Origin: HGM13006 sp963650135
GTDB taxonomy: Bacteria > Bacillota > Clostridia > Oscillospirales > Oscillospiraceae
NCBI GenBank assembly: GCA_963650135.1
Contig: CAVJLG010000040.1
Coordinates: 1-24,015 of the forward strand
Length of the DNA stretch: 24,015 bases
Direction: 5' to 3'
Part shown: positions 6,654 through 14,751 of the stretch, piece by piece
How positions within the stretch are numbered: position 1 is the stretch's first letter
Layout: each line of letters begins with the position of its first letter
The notes under the pieces: generated by a model
What the model saw: only the letters and a program-made list of their open reading frames with translations
Told to the model about the DNA's origin: nothing
Database searches by the model: none
Made by a program: the position numbers and the translations under genes

Positions 6654-8309
6654 CTATTGATGCAGCATTTCTTCTGCGCTTTTTAGGGTATTGCTGGTGA
6701 TTTTTGCGCCGCCAATCAGCCGTGCGATTTCCTCTTTTCTGCCCTCCAAATCCAGCGGCGTTACGCTGGTGTAGGTACGGCCGTCCTGTTCCGCCTTGGA
6801 AATCAGGAAGTGAGTGTCTGCCATGGCTGCAATCTGGGGCAAATGGGTCACCACCAGCACCTGCTTGCCCTGTGAGACGCTATGAAGCTTTTCCGCCACC
6901 TTTTGCGCCGCCCGTCCGGATACGCCAGTGTCTACCTCGTCGAAAATCATCGTGGGAATATGGTCCTTCTCCGACAAAACGTTTTTCATCGCCAGCATAA
7001 TGCGCGCCAGCTCACCGCCCGAGGCCACGCGGTTCATCTGCCGCAGCTCCTCGCCGATGTTGGCCGACATCATAAACCGGCAGCTATCTCCACCGGATTC
7101 CTCCAAATGCTTCAGGGGCTCCAGCTGGCAAACGAACTGCACTCTCGGCATATCCAGCTGCCTGAGCTCTGAAATCAGGCGAACCTCAAATTGCTTTGCC
7201 GCTTGACGACGGCTTTCCGACAGCTCTGCCGCCAACGCCTTGGCTGCCTTTGCCTTCACGCGGAACTGTGCCTGCAATTGGGCAATGGTATCGTCCGCCA
7301 TTTGAATCTCATCCAGTTCCTGTTTGCACTTTTTCTGATAGTTCAGAATATCCTCGCAGGTTGCGCCGTATTTCCGCCGCAGTCGGTGAATTACATCCAA
7401 TCGGGACTCCACCGCCTCCAGCTCACCAGGGGAAAAATCGAAGCTGTCCCGGAGATCCCGCACCCGTTCGGCGGCGTCCACGATGGAATAGCTCAGCTCC
7501 GTCACCTGATTATAGGCCGCATCAATGGTATCGGAAACATCCGTCACCATGCCCAACGCATGCTGCGCCTGGGAAACCAGCGCCACCGCACCGTCGGTAT
7601 CGTCGCCGCCGTACAGGGCCCCAGCTGCTTCGCTGAGGGCATTCATGAGCTTCTCACCGCTGCGCATGAGCTTGCGCTTCTCCTCCAGCTCCTGATCCTC
7701 GCCGACTTTTAATTCCGCCCGGTCAATTTCCTGAATCTGAAACGTGAGATTCTCTACTCGGCGCGCTTTTTCCGCCTCGTCCATTTGCAGGCTACGGATT
7801 CGCTTGCGCAGAGCGTCCATCTCAAGATAGGCATTCCGGTACCGCTCCATCAGCGGACCATGATCGGCAAAAGCGTCCAGCATGGCAAGATGATTGGCCT
7901 CGTCAAAGAGCTGCGCCGAATCGTGCTGTCCATGAATCTGAATCAGCTGCTGCCCCAATCCCCGCAGAATCGACACAGTCACCGGAATTCCGTTCACCCG
8001 GCAGACATTCCGTCCATCGGCAAAGATTTCCCGCTGAATCAGGACCTCTCCCCCCTCCATCGGAACGGAATTTTCCTGAAACCAGGGATAATTGGGCACT
8101 CCATGAAACACTGCGCTGATAAACGCACGATTGGCCCCGGTCCGAATGGCGTCACGATAGGCCCGCTGCCCCAAAATTGCAGAAATGGCATCGATGACAA
8201 TGGACTTACCTGCGCCGGTTTCGCCCGTCAAGGCGTTAAAGCCAGGACGGAACGTAATGTCCGCCTGGCGAATCACCGCGATATTCTCAATGTGCAGCAG
8301 TTCCAGCAT
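6654..8309 (-). CDS. recN: DNA repair protein RecN
   Basis: RecN is an SMC-like ATPase that acts early at DNA double-strand breaks and promotes RecA-dependent repair. The 551-aa protein has the Walker A motif GETGAGKS at residues 29-36 and a long central coiled coil (about 150-365). The ABC signature ASGGELARIMLAMK is followed by Walker B MIFDEVDTGVSG, and the late region has VLVVTHLPQIAAMAD. All are typical, and the length is normal. The frame remains open to 8531 over argR, but the conserved sequence begins at MLELLHIENIAVI. GAGG lies 8 bases before this ATG. It starts 5 bases after the argR stop, so the two are probably coupled, as in many Firmicutes. Confidence 0.97.
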   Translation of the reverse strand: MLELLHIENIAVIRQADITFRPGFNALTGETGAGKSIVIDAISAILGQRAYRDAIRTGANRAFISAVFHGVPNYPWFQENSVPMEGGEVLIQREIFADGRNVCRVNGIPVTVSILRGLGQQLIQIHGQHDSAQLFDEANHLAMLDAFADHGPLMERYRNAYLEMDALRKRIRSLQMDEAEKARRVENLTFQIQEIDRAELKVGEDQELEEKRKLMRSGEKLMNALSEAAGALYGGDDTDGAVALVSQAQHALGMVTDVSDTIDAAYNQVTELSYSIVDAAERVRDLRDSFDFSPGELEAVESRLDVIHRLRRKYGATCEDILNYQKKCKQELDEIQMADDTIAQLQAQFRVKAKAAKALAAELSESRRQAAKQFEVRLISELRQLDMPRVQFVCQLEPLKHLEESGGDSCRFMMSANIGEELRQMNRVASGGELARIMLAMKNVLSEKDHIPTMIFDEVDTGVSGRAAQKVAEKLHSVSQGKQVLVVTHLPQIAAMADTHFLISKAEQDGRTYTSVTPLDLEGRKEEIARLIGGAKITSNTLKSAEEMLHQ

Positions 8310-8314
8310 TGCCG

Positions 8315-8773
8315 TTACCTCGCTCTGTTGATAATCCCCCGAAGCTCCTCGCAGAATTCTCTGGCATAGTCGGAATCCCGCATGATAATCAGCCCGGTAT
8401 CGTCGCCTGCAATGGTGCCCACCACATAGCCAATGTCCATGCTGTCCACCGCCGAGCAGGCCGCAGAGGCAAGGCCCGGCAGCGTATGGATCACCACAAT
8501 ATTCTGCGCATGGTCCAGCTTGATGACGCACTCATGGAAGATATTATTAAGACGGGATACAAAGGACGCCGACTCCGCCTGCTGCACCGTATACCGGTAG
8601 CTGCCGGAATCCGAAAGCTCCTTGACGATCCGAAGGTCCTTAATATCCCGGGAAATGGTGGCCTGGGTACTGCGGAAGCCGTTTTCCTCCAGTGCCGCCA
8701 GCAGCTGCTCCTGGGTTTCGATGTCCCGCTGGCCAATAATCTCCAGTATTTTTGCCTGACGCTGACTTTTCAT
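8315..8773 (-). CDS. argR: Arginine repressor ArgR/AhrC
   Basis: ArgR is a hexameric, arginine-responsive regulator that represses arginine synthesis and can activate catabolism. The 152-aa protein shows the N-terminal winged helix-turn-helix (QEQLLAALEENGF, then STQATISRDIKDL). The C-terminal oligomerisation and arginine-binding domain includes the GTIAGDDTGLIIMR motif. I chose the ATG at 8773, 8 bases after an AGGGG site. A GTG (8782) and an ATG (8779) further upstream overlap the nadK stop and lie too close to that site. The gene lies between nadK and recN, the normal Firmicute location (ahrC). Its presence in this cluster does not imply that the cluster is arginine-regulated. Confidence 0.96.
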   Translation of the reverse strand: MKSQRQAKILEIIGQRDIETQEQLLAALEENGFRSTQATISRDIKDLRIVKELSDSGSYRYTVQQAESASFVSRLNNIFHECVIKLDHAQNIVVIHTLPGLASAACSAVDSMDIGYVVGTIAGDDTGLIIMRDSDYAREFCEELRGIINRAR

Positions 8774-8778
8774 TGCCA

Positions 8779-9639
8779 TCACCCCTGAAACTTGTGGTTC
8801 AGGACCCCATAAAAGCTGGTATCCTTGAGCCGAATAAGCTGAATGCTTCGATTGGAGGCGGTGACAATCACCTCGTCCTCCGCGCTGAGTCGAAAGGCTT
8901 TTCCGCCGTCTACGGACAAAAATGCACTGCGCTTGCCAATGCGTCCAATCCGCGTGGTTACCGTGCGTTCCCGGGACAGTACCAAAGAGCGGATGGACAT
9001 GCTATGGGCACAAATGGGGGTTACGACGATATTTTCTGCCCCGGGCTCTACAATGGGTCCGCCCGCAGACATGGAATAGGCCGTGGTTCCGGTGGGGGTC
9101 GAGAGCACAATGCCGTCGCCGTCAAACTCCATGGCCTCCTGATCGTCCACGGAAATGGACATCTGGATCACCCGGGCCACTGCGCCCTTGGTCACCACCG
9201 CATCGTTCAGGGCATTGTCTTCATAAATGGTTCTGCCGCTGCGCTTTACAGTGACATGAATCATCATTCGGGAATCCAGTGTAAAGTCTCCGGTGACAAG
9301 CTTTAATACCAGGGGCAGCTCGTTGCATTCCAGTTCCGCCATAAAGCCCATGGAGCCGGTGTTGACCCCCAAAAGCGGAATATTCCGGCTGCCCACCAGC
9401 CGCGCCGCATGGAGGATGGTGCCGTCGCCGCCAAAGCATACCAGGCCCTGGCATTCCCGCAGTGCCTCTTCCATAGAGACAAACCGAAGATCCTTGGGCA
9501 TCTCATGGCTCCGGTCCACATGAAAGGGCAGGCAGATTTTTACCTCTGCCCCGCTCTGGCGCAGAAGCTGCTCCACCGATCGCGTGATCTGGTAGCCCCG
9601 ATCCCGATAGGGGTTTGGCATCAGCGTGATCTTCTTCAT
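8779..9639 (-). CDS. nadK: NAD kinase
   Basis: NadK phosphorylates NAD+ to NADP+ and is the only route to NADP in most bacteria. The 286-aa protein carries the GGDGT motif (in VCFGGDGTILHAAR, about residues 67-80), GVNTGSMGF and NDAVV. The long conserved block DGIVLSTPTGTTAYSMSAGGP shapes the NAD site. Length and motifs are standard. Its AGGG ribosome site overlaps the end of tlyA (stop at 9644), and its own stop lies 5 bases before the argR start, so the genes are translationally linked. The call is not in doubt. Confidence 0.97.
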   Translation of the reverse strand: MKKITLMPNPYRDRGYQITRSVEQLLRQSGAEVKICLPFHVDRSHEMPKDLRFVSMEEALRECQGLVCFGGDGTILHAARLVGSRNIPLLGVNTGSMGFMAELECNELPLVLKLVTGDFTLDSRMMIHVTVKRSGRTIYEDNALNDAVVTKGAVARVIQMSISVDDQEAMEFDGDGIVLSTPTGTTAYSMSAGGPIVEPGAENIVVTPICAHSMSIRSLVLSRERTVTTRIGRIGKRSAFLSVDGGKAFRLSAEDEVIVTASNRSIQLIRLKDTSFYGVLNHKFQG

Positions 9640-9643
9640 GTTC

Positions 9644-10444
9644 TCACCCTTTCAGCGCTTCATGGGCGTCCTGTGCCACCCCTGCCGCAGTAAATTGCTT
9701 TGGCTCCACCGGCTGCATGCAAAGATGCCCCAGGAACTCGATATTCCCCTCCGGCCCCTTTACGGGAGAATAGGTCAGATTCTCCACGGTAAAGCCCAGG
9801 GATTCCGCCAGCGCCAGGAAATTCTCCAGCACCTCAATATGGGTGGACAGCTCCCGAACCACGCCCTTCTTGCCCACCTTCTCCTTGCCCGCTTCAAACT
9901 GAGGCTTGATGAGGCACAGCACCTCGCCGGTGGGTTTCAGCAGCGAACGAATCACCGGCAGCACCAGCTTGAGAGAAATAAAGCTCACGTCTACAACCGA
10001 AAGGTCTAGCGGCTCTCCAATGTCCTCCGGGGTGACGTTGCGGATGTTGGTACGCTCCATGACCACAACTCTGGGATCCTCCCGAATCTTCCAGGCCAGC
10101 TGACCGTAGCCAACGTCAATGGCAAAGACCTTTTTCGCGCCCTTTTGCAGCAGGCAATCGGTAAACCCGCCGGTGGATGCGCCGGAATCGCTGCATACAT
10201 AGTCCTTCGGTACCACACCAAAATAGTCCAGCGCCTTCTCCAGCTTGAGTCCGCCCCGGCTCACATAGGGGCACAGCTTTCCCCGCACCTCAATCTCCGC
10301 CGCAGGATCAATGGGCGTGCCCGGCTTGTCTACCCGCTGACCGGCGACAAAAACGAGCCCTTCCATAATGATTGCCTGGGCTTTGGTGCGGCTTTCTGCC
10401 AGCCCTTTATTTTGCAGCAGTACATCCAGTCGTTCTTTTTTCAA
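9644..10444 (-). CDS. tlyA: TlyA family 2'-O-methyltransferase (YqxC type)
   Basis: TlyA-family proteins join an N-terminal S4 RNA-binding domain to a Rossmann SAM-dependent methyltransferase. Mycobacterial TlyA methylates 16S and 23S rRNA, while many relatives are misannotated as haemolysins. In this 266-aa protein the S4 domain covers about residues 3-60 (ERLDVLLQNKGLAESRTKA). The SAM motif is SGASTGGFTDCLLQKGA at about 88-104, and the later VDVSFISLKLVLP and KPQFEAGKEKVGKKGVV blocks are typical. The start is a TTG at 10444, with AAAGGAG about 10 bases upstream. It overlaps the end of dxs by 38 bases in another frame. It is part of the isoprenoid-OLE-recN gene cluster. Confidence 0.93.
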   Translation of the reverse strand: MKKERLDVLLQNKGLAESRTKAQAIIMEGLVFVAGQRVDKPGTPIDPAAEIEVRGKLCPYVSRGGLKLEKALDYFGVVPKDYVCSDSGASTGGFTDCLLQKGAKKVFAIDVGYGQLAWKIREDPRVVVMERTNIRNVTPEDIGEPLDLSVVDVSFISLKLVLPVIRSLLKPTGEVLCLIKPQFEAGKEKVGKKGVVRELSTHIEVLENFLALAESLGFTVENLTYSPVKGPEGNIEFLGHLCMQPVEPKQFTAAGVAQDAHEALKG

Positions 10445-12287
10445 CGCCTTTCAGCTCCTTTACGGTTTCATAAACAGCCTGTCCGTCGATGTTCCAGGCC
10501 CGGCGCAGCTGTGCCACGGCGCCATGGGTCACAAAGCCGTCGCCCAGATTCATCAGCCGTACCTGCTTCGGCACAACGCCCAGCTCCGCCAGCCCGGCAA
10601 GAATCTCCTGGCCCAGGCAGCCCTGCCGCACATCCTCTTCCAGTATCATCAGGCAGCCTGTCTTTTTCACGGACTCTACCACCAGTGTAAGATCCAATGG
10701 TGCCAGCTGCCATAGCTTTACAATGTCCAGCGAAATGTTTTCTTTGTCCAGCAGCATCTGCGCCCGCATGGCCTCAGATACCATGGCCCCATAGCACACC
10801 AACGTAGCGTCATTGCCCGCATGGAGCAGCGTATTTTCCAGAATGCAGTCATAATACAGCTCATTTCCGCCCCGGGGATAGCGCACCGCCACCGGGCCGG
10901 TCACGTCATACACCGCATGGTGCAGGGTTCGTCTCAGCTCCTCCGTAGAGGCAGGAGCAAAGAGCGTCATATGGGGCACCGTGCGCAGATAGCTCACATC
11001 AAACACGCCATGATGGGTTTCCCCGTCCGCACCAACCAATCCAGCCCGGTCCACCGCAAAGACCACATGGAGGTCCGCAATGGCCGTATCGTGAATCATC
11101 ATATCATAGCCCCGCTGGAGGAACGTGGAATATACCGCCACCACCGGCAGCATGCCCTGCTTCGCCAGTCCGCTGGCCATGGTAACTGCATGCCCTTCGG
11201 CAATGCCCACGTCAAAGAAATGCTTGGGATAGTCGCTGGCAAATTGGCTCAGGCCCGTTCCCTGCTCCATCGCAGCTGTAATGGCGCAGATTCTCCGGTC
11301 TTCGCTGGCCATGGCGCACATGGTCTTGCCAAATGCCGAGGAAAACGTCTCTTTGCTGCTGCCGCCGGAGCAGCCGGACTGAATGTCAAAGGCCGAAACA
11401 CCATGATATTCGTCGGGATTCTCCTCGGCATAGCTATAACCCCGGCCCTTGGTGGTAGTCACATGGAGCAGTACCGGGCAGTTTAAGCTCTTCGCCTGCT
11501 CCAGCAGATACATAAGCTTGGGAATATCGTGCCCATCCACAGGCCCCAGATAGGTAAAGCCCATTTCGTCAAACATATTGCTGCCAATCAGGGCATTTTT
11601 CATCCAGGTTTTCGTCCGGTGTACCACCCGATAAATGGCCTTGCCGCCGGGGATGGTATTGGTCACCGCATGGAATACCCGCTTGCAGTTGAAATAAGAG
11701 GGCTTGAGCCGCTGCCGTGCCAAAAACTTCGCAATACCGCCCACATTGGGCTGAATGGACATGCCGTTATCGTTGAGCACCACAATCAGCGGCTCCCGGC
11801 TCTGTCCGGCATCGTTAAGGCCCTCATAGGCAAGTCCGCCGGTAAGTGCGCCGTCGCCAATCACGGAGATCACATGGTAATGCTGGCCCATCAGGGTTCT
11901 GGCCCGGGCCATACCCAGCGCTGCGGAGACGGAATTGGAGGCATGGCCCCCTACAAACGCATCGGCATCAGACTCATTGGGCCGCGGAAAGCCCGCCATA
12001 CCGCCGAATTTCCGCAGCTGAGAAAAGCCCGCCATGCGACCGGTAAGAATCTTATGTACATAGGATTGATGGCCTACGTCAAAGACAATCCGGTCCTCAA
12101 AGGGGTCAAATACCTTATGCAGCGCCACGGTCAGCTCTACCGCGCCCAGGTTGGACGCAAGATGACCGCCTGTTTTGGAAACACTTTCAATCAGGAAGCT
12201 GCGAATTTCTTGGCAAAGGGCAGCATCCTCTTCGGGGGTAAAGGACAGGAATTCCTGCCGATCCCCCGCACGTTCCAGTAGATTCAA
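10407..12287 (-). CDS. dxs: 1-deoxy-D-xylulose-5-phosphate synthase
   Basis: DXS condenses pyruvate and glyceraldehyde 3-phosphate using thiamine diphosphate, the first step of the MEP isoprenoid pathway. The 626-aa protein shows SKTGGHLASNLGAVELTVALH near the N-terminus and DVGHQSYVHKILTGR. The TPP-binding segment is GDGALTGGLAYEGLND...NDNGMSI, and a transketolase-type core has DIGIAEGHAV-like sequence (here DVGIAEGHAVTMASGLA). The start is a TTG at 12287 with a weak AAGG site that overlaps the oapA stop. That stop is in the same reading frame, five codons upstream, so dxs translation is probably coupled to oapA. Together with ispA, the cluster covers the first step of the pathway and prenyl chain elongation. 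Confidence 0.96.
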   Translation of the reverse strand: MNLLERAGDRQEFLSFTPEEDAALCQEIRSFLIESVSKTGGHLASNLGAVELTVALHKVFDPFEDRIVFDVGHQSYVHKILTGRMAGFSQLRKFGGMAGFPRPNESDADAFVGGHASNSVSAALGMARARTLMGQHYHVISVIGDGALTGGLAYEGLNDAGQSREPLIVVLNDNGMSIQPNVGGIAKFLARQRLKPSYFNCKRVFHAVTNTIPGGKAIYRVVHRTKTWMKNALIGSNMFDEMGFTYLGPVDGHDIPKLMYLLEQAKSLNCPVLLHVTTTKGRGYSYAEENPDEYHGVSAFDIQSGCSGGSSKETFSSAFGKTMCAMASEDRRICAITAAMEQGTGLSQFASDYPKHFFDVGIAEGHAVTMASGLAKQGMLPVVAVYSTFLQRGYDMMIHDTAIADLHVVFAVDRAGLVGADGETHHGVFDVSYLRTVPHMTLFAPASTEELRRTLHHAVYDVTGPVAVRYPRGGNELYYDCILENTLLHAGNDATLVCYGAMVSEAMRAQMLLDKENISLDIVKLWQLAPLDLTLVVESVKKTGCLMILEEDVRQGCLGQEILAGLAELGVVPKQVRLMNLGDGFVTHGAVAQLRRAWNIDGQAVYETVKELKGVEKRTTGCTAAK

Positions 12288-12299
12288 AATTACACAACC

Positions 12300-12914
12300 T
12301 TAGTTTTTCCGCTGGCTCAGGAGCTTTTTGAGCTGCCCCGGCGCGGATTTTATATAGTAGATCACCTTCGACGCACAATGTACGATCGAGGTGGATTTTG
12401 TCATAGCAAATGTTTTTCCAATAGCCTTGCCCCCTACGGTCAGGCCGGAAACAAGCGCAGCCATCCCAATTTCCAGCAACTGTGCTTTCGTTCCGATGCT
12501 CTGATGTCTTGCAAGAATCAGAAGTACAATGGATGCCGAAGCAGTACCGGAAATAATGCCGCAAATATCGCCCACCACGTCATTACAGAAGGAGGAAACC
12601 TTCTCGGCATTGCGAAGAAGCTTTAAGGCATCCTGCGCACCGGGAACCCGATGAGCCGCCATGGAATGGAAGGGCTTGACATCGGCAGCGGTCACCGCAA
12701 CACCGATGATATCAAACAAAATGCCGATCAGAACAATGACCAGCAGAATGAAAAATGCAGAGACAAGCCCGGCTTGCCCCAACAGTATATTGGATATGGT
12801 GGAAAATACCGCAGAAATCACCACGGTAGACAGGAAGATCGTAACGATCCACTTTACATCGACTTTCTTTTTTGACTTTTTTTTCTGCCTTTGACCCGGT
12901 ATGTCAGATTTCAA
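12300..12914 (-). CDS. oapA: OLE-associated membrane protein OapA (DUF21-like)
   Basis: This 204-aa membrane protein lies directly after the inferred OLE RNA and before dxs, the known location of oapA. OapA binds OLE RNA and brings it to the membrane. In Bacillus (Alkalihalobacillus) halodurans, loss or mutation of the complex affects magnesium, cold and alcohol tolerance. The sequence has a strongly basic segment (RQKKKSKKK, about residues 10-18) and about four hydrophobic segments (near 22-45, 50-75, 110-135 and 150-175). A conserved loop FDIIGVAVTAADVKPFHSMA resembles the DUF21/CorB domain of Mg2+ transport proteins. For the start, a TTG at 12914 is 6 bases after GGAGGG. The frame continues to 13085, but that part lies inside the RNA gene. 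Annotation pipelines may call it hypothetical or CorB-like. Confidence 0.85.
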   Translation of the reverse strand: MKSDIPGQRQKKKSKKKVDVKWIVTIFLSTVVISAVFSTISNILLGQAGLVSAFFILLVIVLIGILFDIIGVAVTAADVKPFHSMAAHRVPGAQDALKLLRNAEKVSSFCNDVVGDICGIISGTASASIVLLILARHQSIGTKAQLLEIGMAALVSGLTVGGKAIGKTFAMTKSTSIVHCASKVIYYIKSAPGQLKKLLSQRKN

Positions 12915-12939
12915 GCAAAACCCTCCAATAACAATAATA

Positions 12940-13569
12940 AGTTTAAGATGACGGCAGCAGACGGGATTAATCTTACGGCTTAGGTCTGGCCGGTTTTCCC
13001 CGCAGTACACTCCCCGTTGCCGTAGGAGCGGTTTCCCTTTCAGTCCTGCGCCGGGTGGTTGCCCACACCGATGCCAGATTGCCACTTAGTCCGCACTGCA
13101 ATCCCCCGTCTGCCCCAAAAGACAGCCTAGGTGCTTTCCACGGCGGGCGGAATGATCCATTAGCCTCTTTTGCAAACGTGGTTTCGAGAGAATATCACCA
13201 CCACCTGCGGCCGGCAGGCGTGTGTGCATAGCTCCTCTCTCCCCCCACCTTCACGCAAGGCAGGCTACGCTGTACGCAGCTACTTACACCACATTACAGG
13301 TTTAATCCTGAGTCGTACGCAGTCCGTCGGCACCCACAAGGGATACGCTGGCTGACGCACAAGAACAGGTCTCCACGGAATCCGGGTCGAATATCTCATG
13401 CCATTGAGTACCGCCCGAAAACCTTAACCCCCAGCACCCACCCGAAACTGGGCGTAACAAGCAAGCACCAGGGACTTCATCGATATGCCCTTTAGAGGAT
13501 TTTTAGGCCCTCCCTAAGAATCATCCGCTCCGACTAGGATACTGCGCCGTCATCAAAAGCTGAATATTA
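12940..13569 (-). ncRNA. ole: OLE RNA (ornate, large, extremophilic)
   Basis: About 630 nt between ispA and oapA have no plausible coding frame. The inferred 5' end (near 13569) follows a strong promoter. Near it, GATGACGGC-GCAG (13542-13554) pairs with CTGC-T-GCCGTCATC near the 3' end (12947-12960). This makes a 13-bp stem with a single bulge that closes almost the entire transcript. Internal hairpins are visible, for example GTGG-GCAA-CCAC (13055-13066) with a GNRA loop. Size (about 610 nt in B. halodurans), order (xseA-xseB-ispA-RNA-oapA-dxs) and the downstream OapA protein all match OLE. RNase P RNA and tmRNA signatures are absent. The family call rests on context, length and architecture, not on a covariance search; the ends are approximate. 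Confidence 0.83.
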
Positions 13570-13575
13570 CCTCAC

Positions 13576-13603
13576 ATTATACCATGTTTTTTGGGGATTT
13601 CAA
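13576..13603 (-). promoter_or_regulatory. Strong sigma-A promoter of the OLE RNA
   Basis: TTGAAA (13598-13603) and a perfect TATAAT (13576-13581) lie 16 bases apart on the minus strand, with an extended -10 TG at the right position. It lies 44 bases after the ispA stop, so OLE and the genes behind it (oapA, dxs and onwards) can be transcribed separately from the nusB-ispA part. Confidence 0.8.
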
Positions 13604-13628
13604 TGCATATTCAAAAAAATATGCATTG
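13601..13628. repeat. 10-bp inverted repeat overlapping the OLE promoter
   Basis: CAATGCATAT (13601-13610) and ATATGCATTG (13619-13628) are perfect inverted copies around an 8-base AT-only-but-one spacer. The repeat overlaps the -35 element of the OLE promoter. It could be an operator for an unidentified regulator or an AT-rich attenuator hairpin after ispA. No U-tract follows it on the minus strand. Confidence 0.6.
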
Positions 13629-13646
13629 ATTTTGGTATATGCTATG

Positions 13647-14528
13647 TCAATGGTTCCGGCTGACAAGCAGCTCGGAGAGCGTTTTTAGGAACTCGGTTGT
13701 AACAAATCCGCCCTGCTCCAGCGCCGAAATGGCCTTTCTCGTCTCTTCCTCCACCAGGCGCTGGCACTCCTTAATGCCGTGAATGGTGACGAAGGTGCTC
13801 TTTCCGTTGGCGCTGTCAGAACCAATGGGCTTCCCCAGCTGACGGCGGCTTCCGATTTCGTCCAGCATATCGTCCCGAATCTGGAACGCCATGCCCAGGG
13901 CCATTGCATACTCCCCTGCCGCCTGAATCTGCGATTCGCTGCCGCCGCCCAATACCGCGCCCATCTGGCAGGCCGCCCGGATCAGGTCGCCGGTTTTATG
14001 GGCATGGACCTCACGAAGCTCCGTCTCGTTTAGCGTACGTTTTTCCCCTTGCAGGTCCAGGATCTGTCCTGCCACCATACCGTTCTCACCGGCCCCCTGT
14101 GCTAGGATATGCACGCACCGGAGGATTTTTGCAGGATCGCCCGGCTGTTCAGAAAGCAGCCGAAATGCCGCCGCCTGGAGCGCATCCCCGGCCAGGGTTG
14201 CAATATCGTCGCCATAGAGCTTATGGCAGGTGGGCTTTCCCCGGCGAAAGTCGTCGTTATCCATACAGGGAAGGTCATCATGAATCAAAGAATAGGTATG
14301 CACCAGTTCAATGGCGCAGGCCGCCGGGAGCACCTCGTCCACCGGACCGCCCACCGCCTCGGAAAAGCTCATCACCAGCACTGGGCGCAGCCGTTTTCCC
14401 CCGGTCAGGAGGCTATAGCGCATGGCCTCCATAAGAACCCGGTAGTTGCATTTTTCCATGAACTGCTCTTCCAGAAAACGCTCTACCTGGGTCTGACGGC
14501 GAACCAGTTCAGGACGAAAGCTGATCAT
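13647..14528 (-). CDS. ispA: Farnesyl/geranyl diphosphate synthase (polyprenyl synthetase)
   Basis: IspA condenses isopentenyl diphosphate with allylic diphosphates to make C15 (sometimes C20) precursors for undecaprenyl phosphate and quinones. The 293-aa protein has GGKRLRPVL near residue 45 and the first Asp-rich motif DDLPCMDNDD with RRGKPT. It also has the Lys-Thr pair in HAHKTGDLI, and the second Asp-rich motif DDMLDE in FQIRDDMLDEIG. The ATG at 14528 has GGAGG 9 bases upstream; a TTG at 14537 abuts that site and is unlikely. The gene overlaps the end of xseB by 20 bases, a normal arrangement. It is followed by the OLE RNA, separated by an independent promoter. Confidence 0.95.
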   Translation of the reverse strand: MISFRPELVRRQTQVERFLEEQFMEKCNYRVLMEAMRYSLLTGGKRLRPVLVMSFSEAVGGPVDEVLPAACAIELVHTYSLIHDDLPCMDNDDFRRGKPTCHKLYGDDIATLAGDALQAAAFRLLSEQPGDPAKILRCVHILAQGAGENGMVAGQILDLQGEKRTLNETELREVHAHKTGDLIRAACQMGAVLGGGSESQIQAAGEYAMALGMAFQIRDDMLDEIGSRRQLGKPIGSDSANGKSTFVTIHGIKECQRLVEEETRKAISALEQGGFVTTEFLKTLSELLVSRNH

Positions 14529-14751
14529 CTGAAACAACCTCCTCTACCGGCGCGCCATCGGGGCCTGCCATCAGCTTTGAAACCTTCAGCTCTGCGGTGT
14601 CCAGCAGCGCCGAGCATTTGGCAGCCAGCTTCGTTCCCTCTTCAAATAGCTTCATGGATTCCTCCAGCGGTACATCTCCCGCCTCCAGCGCCTTTACAAT
14701 TTCGTCCAGACGGGTCATGGACTCCTCAAATGTGACGGATTTTTTGCTCAT
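14509..14751 (-). CDS. xseB: Exodeoxyribonuclease VII small subunit
   Basis: XseB is the small, helical subunit of exonuclease VII, which degrades single-stranded DNA; several copies wrap each large subunit. The 80-aa protein carries the family pattern TFEESMTRLDEIVKALEAGD followed by PLEESMKLFEEG, forming two amphipathic helices. The acidic C-terminal tail is variable in the family. Its ATG overlaps the xseA stop by 4 bases, giving tight translational coupling and matched subunit production. Confidence 0.95.
   Translation of the reverse strand: MSKKSVTFEESMTRLDEIVKALEAGDVPLEESMKLFEEGTKLAAKCSALLDTAELKVSKLMAGPDGAPVEEVVSDDQLSS

Noticed and set aside
8310..8531. Extended recN frame reaching into argR
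   Set aside because: The conserved RecN start is at 8309. The extension overlaps argR and is Cys/Gly/His-rich shadow sequence.
12915..13085. N-terminal extension of the oapA frame and a plus-strand frame at 13170-13355
   Set aside because: Both lie inside the structured RNA region, have no ribosome site and encode Cys/Arg-rich non-protein-like sequence.
12940..13569. RNase P RNA, tmRNA or a riboswitch as the identity of the non-coding region
   Set aside because: The GAGGAAAGUCC core of RNase P, a tRNA-like end with a tag frame for tmRNA, and known aptamer cores are absent. Length and neighbours fit OLE.
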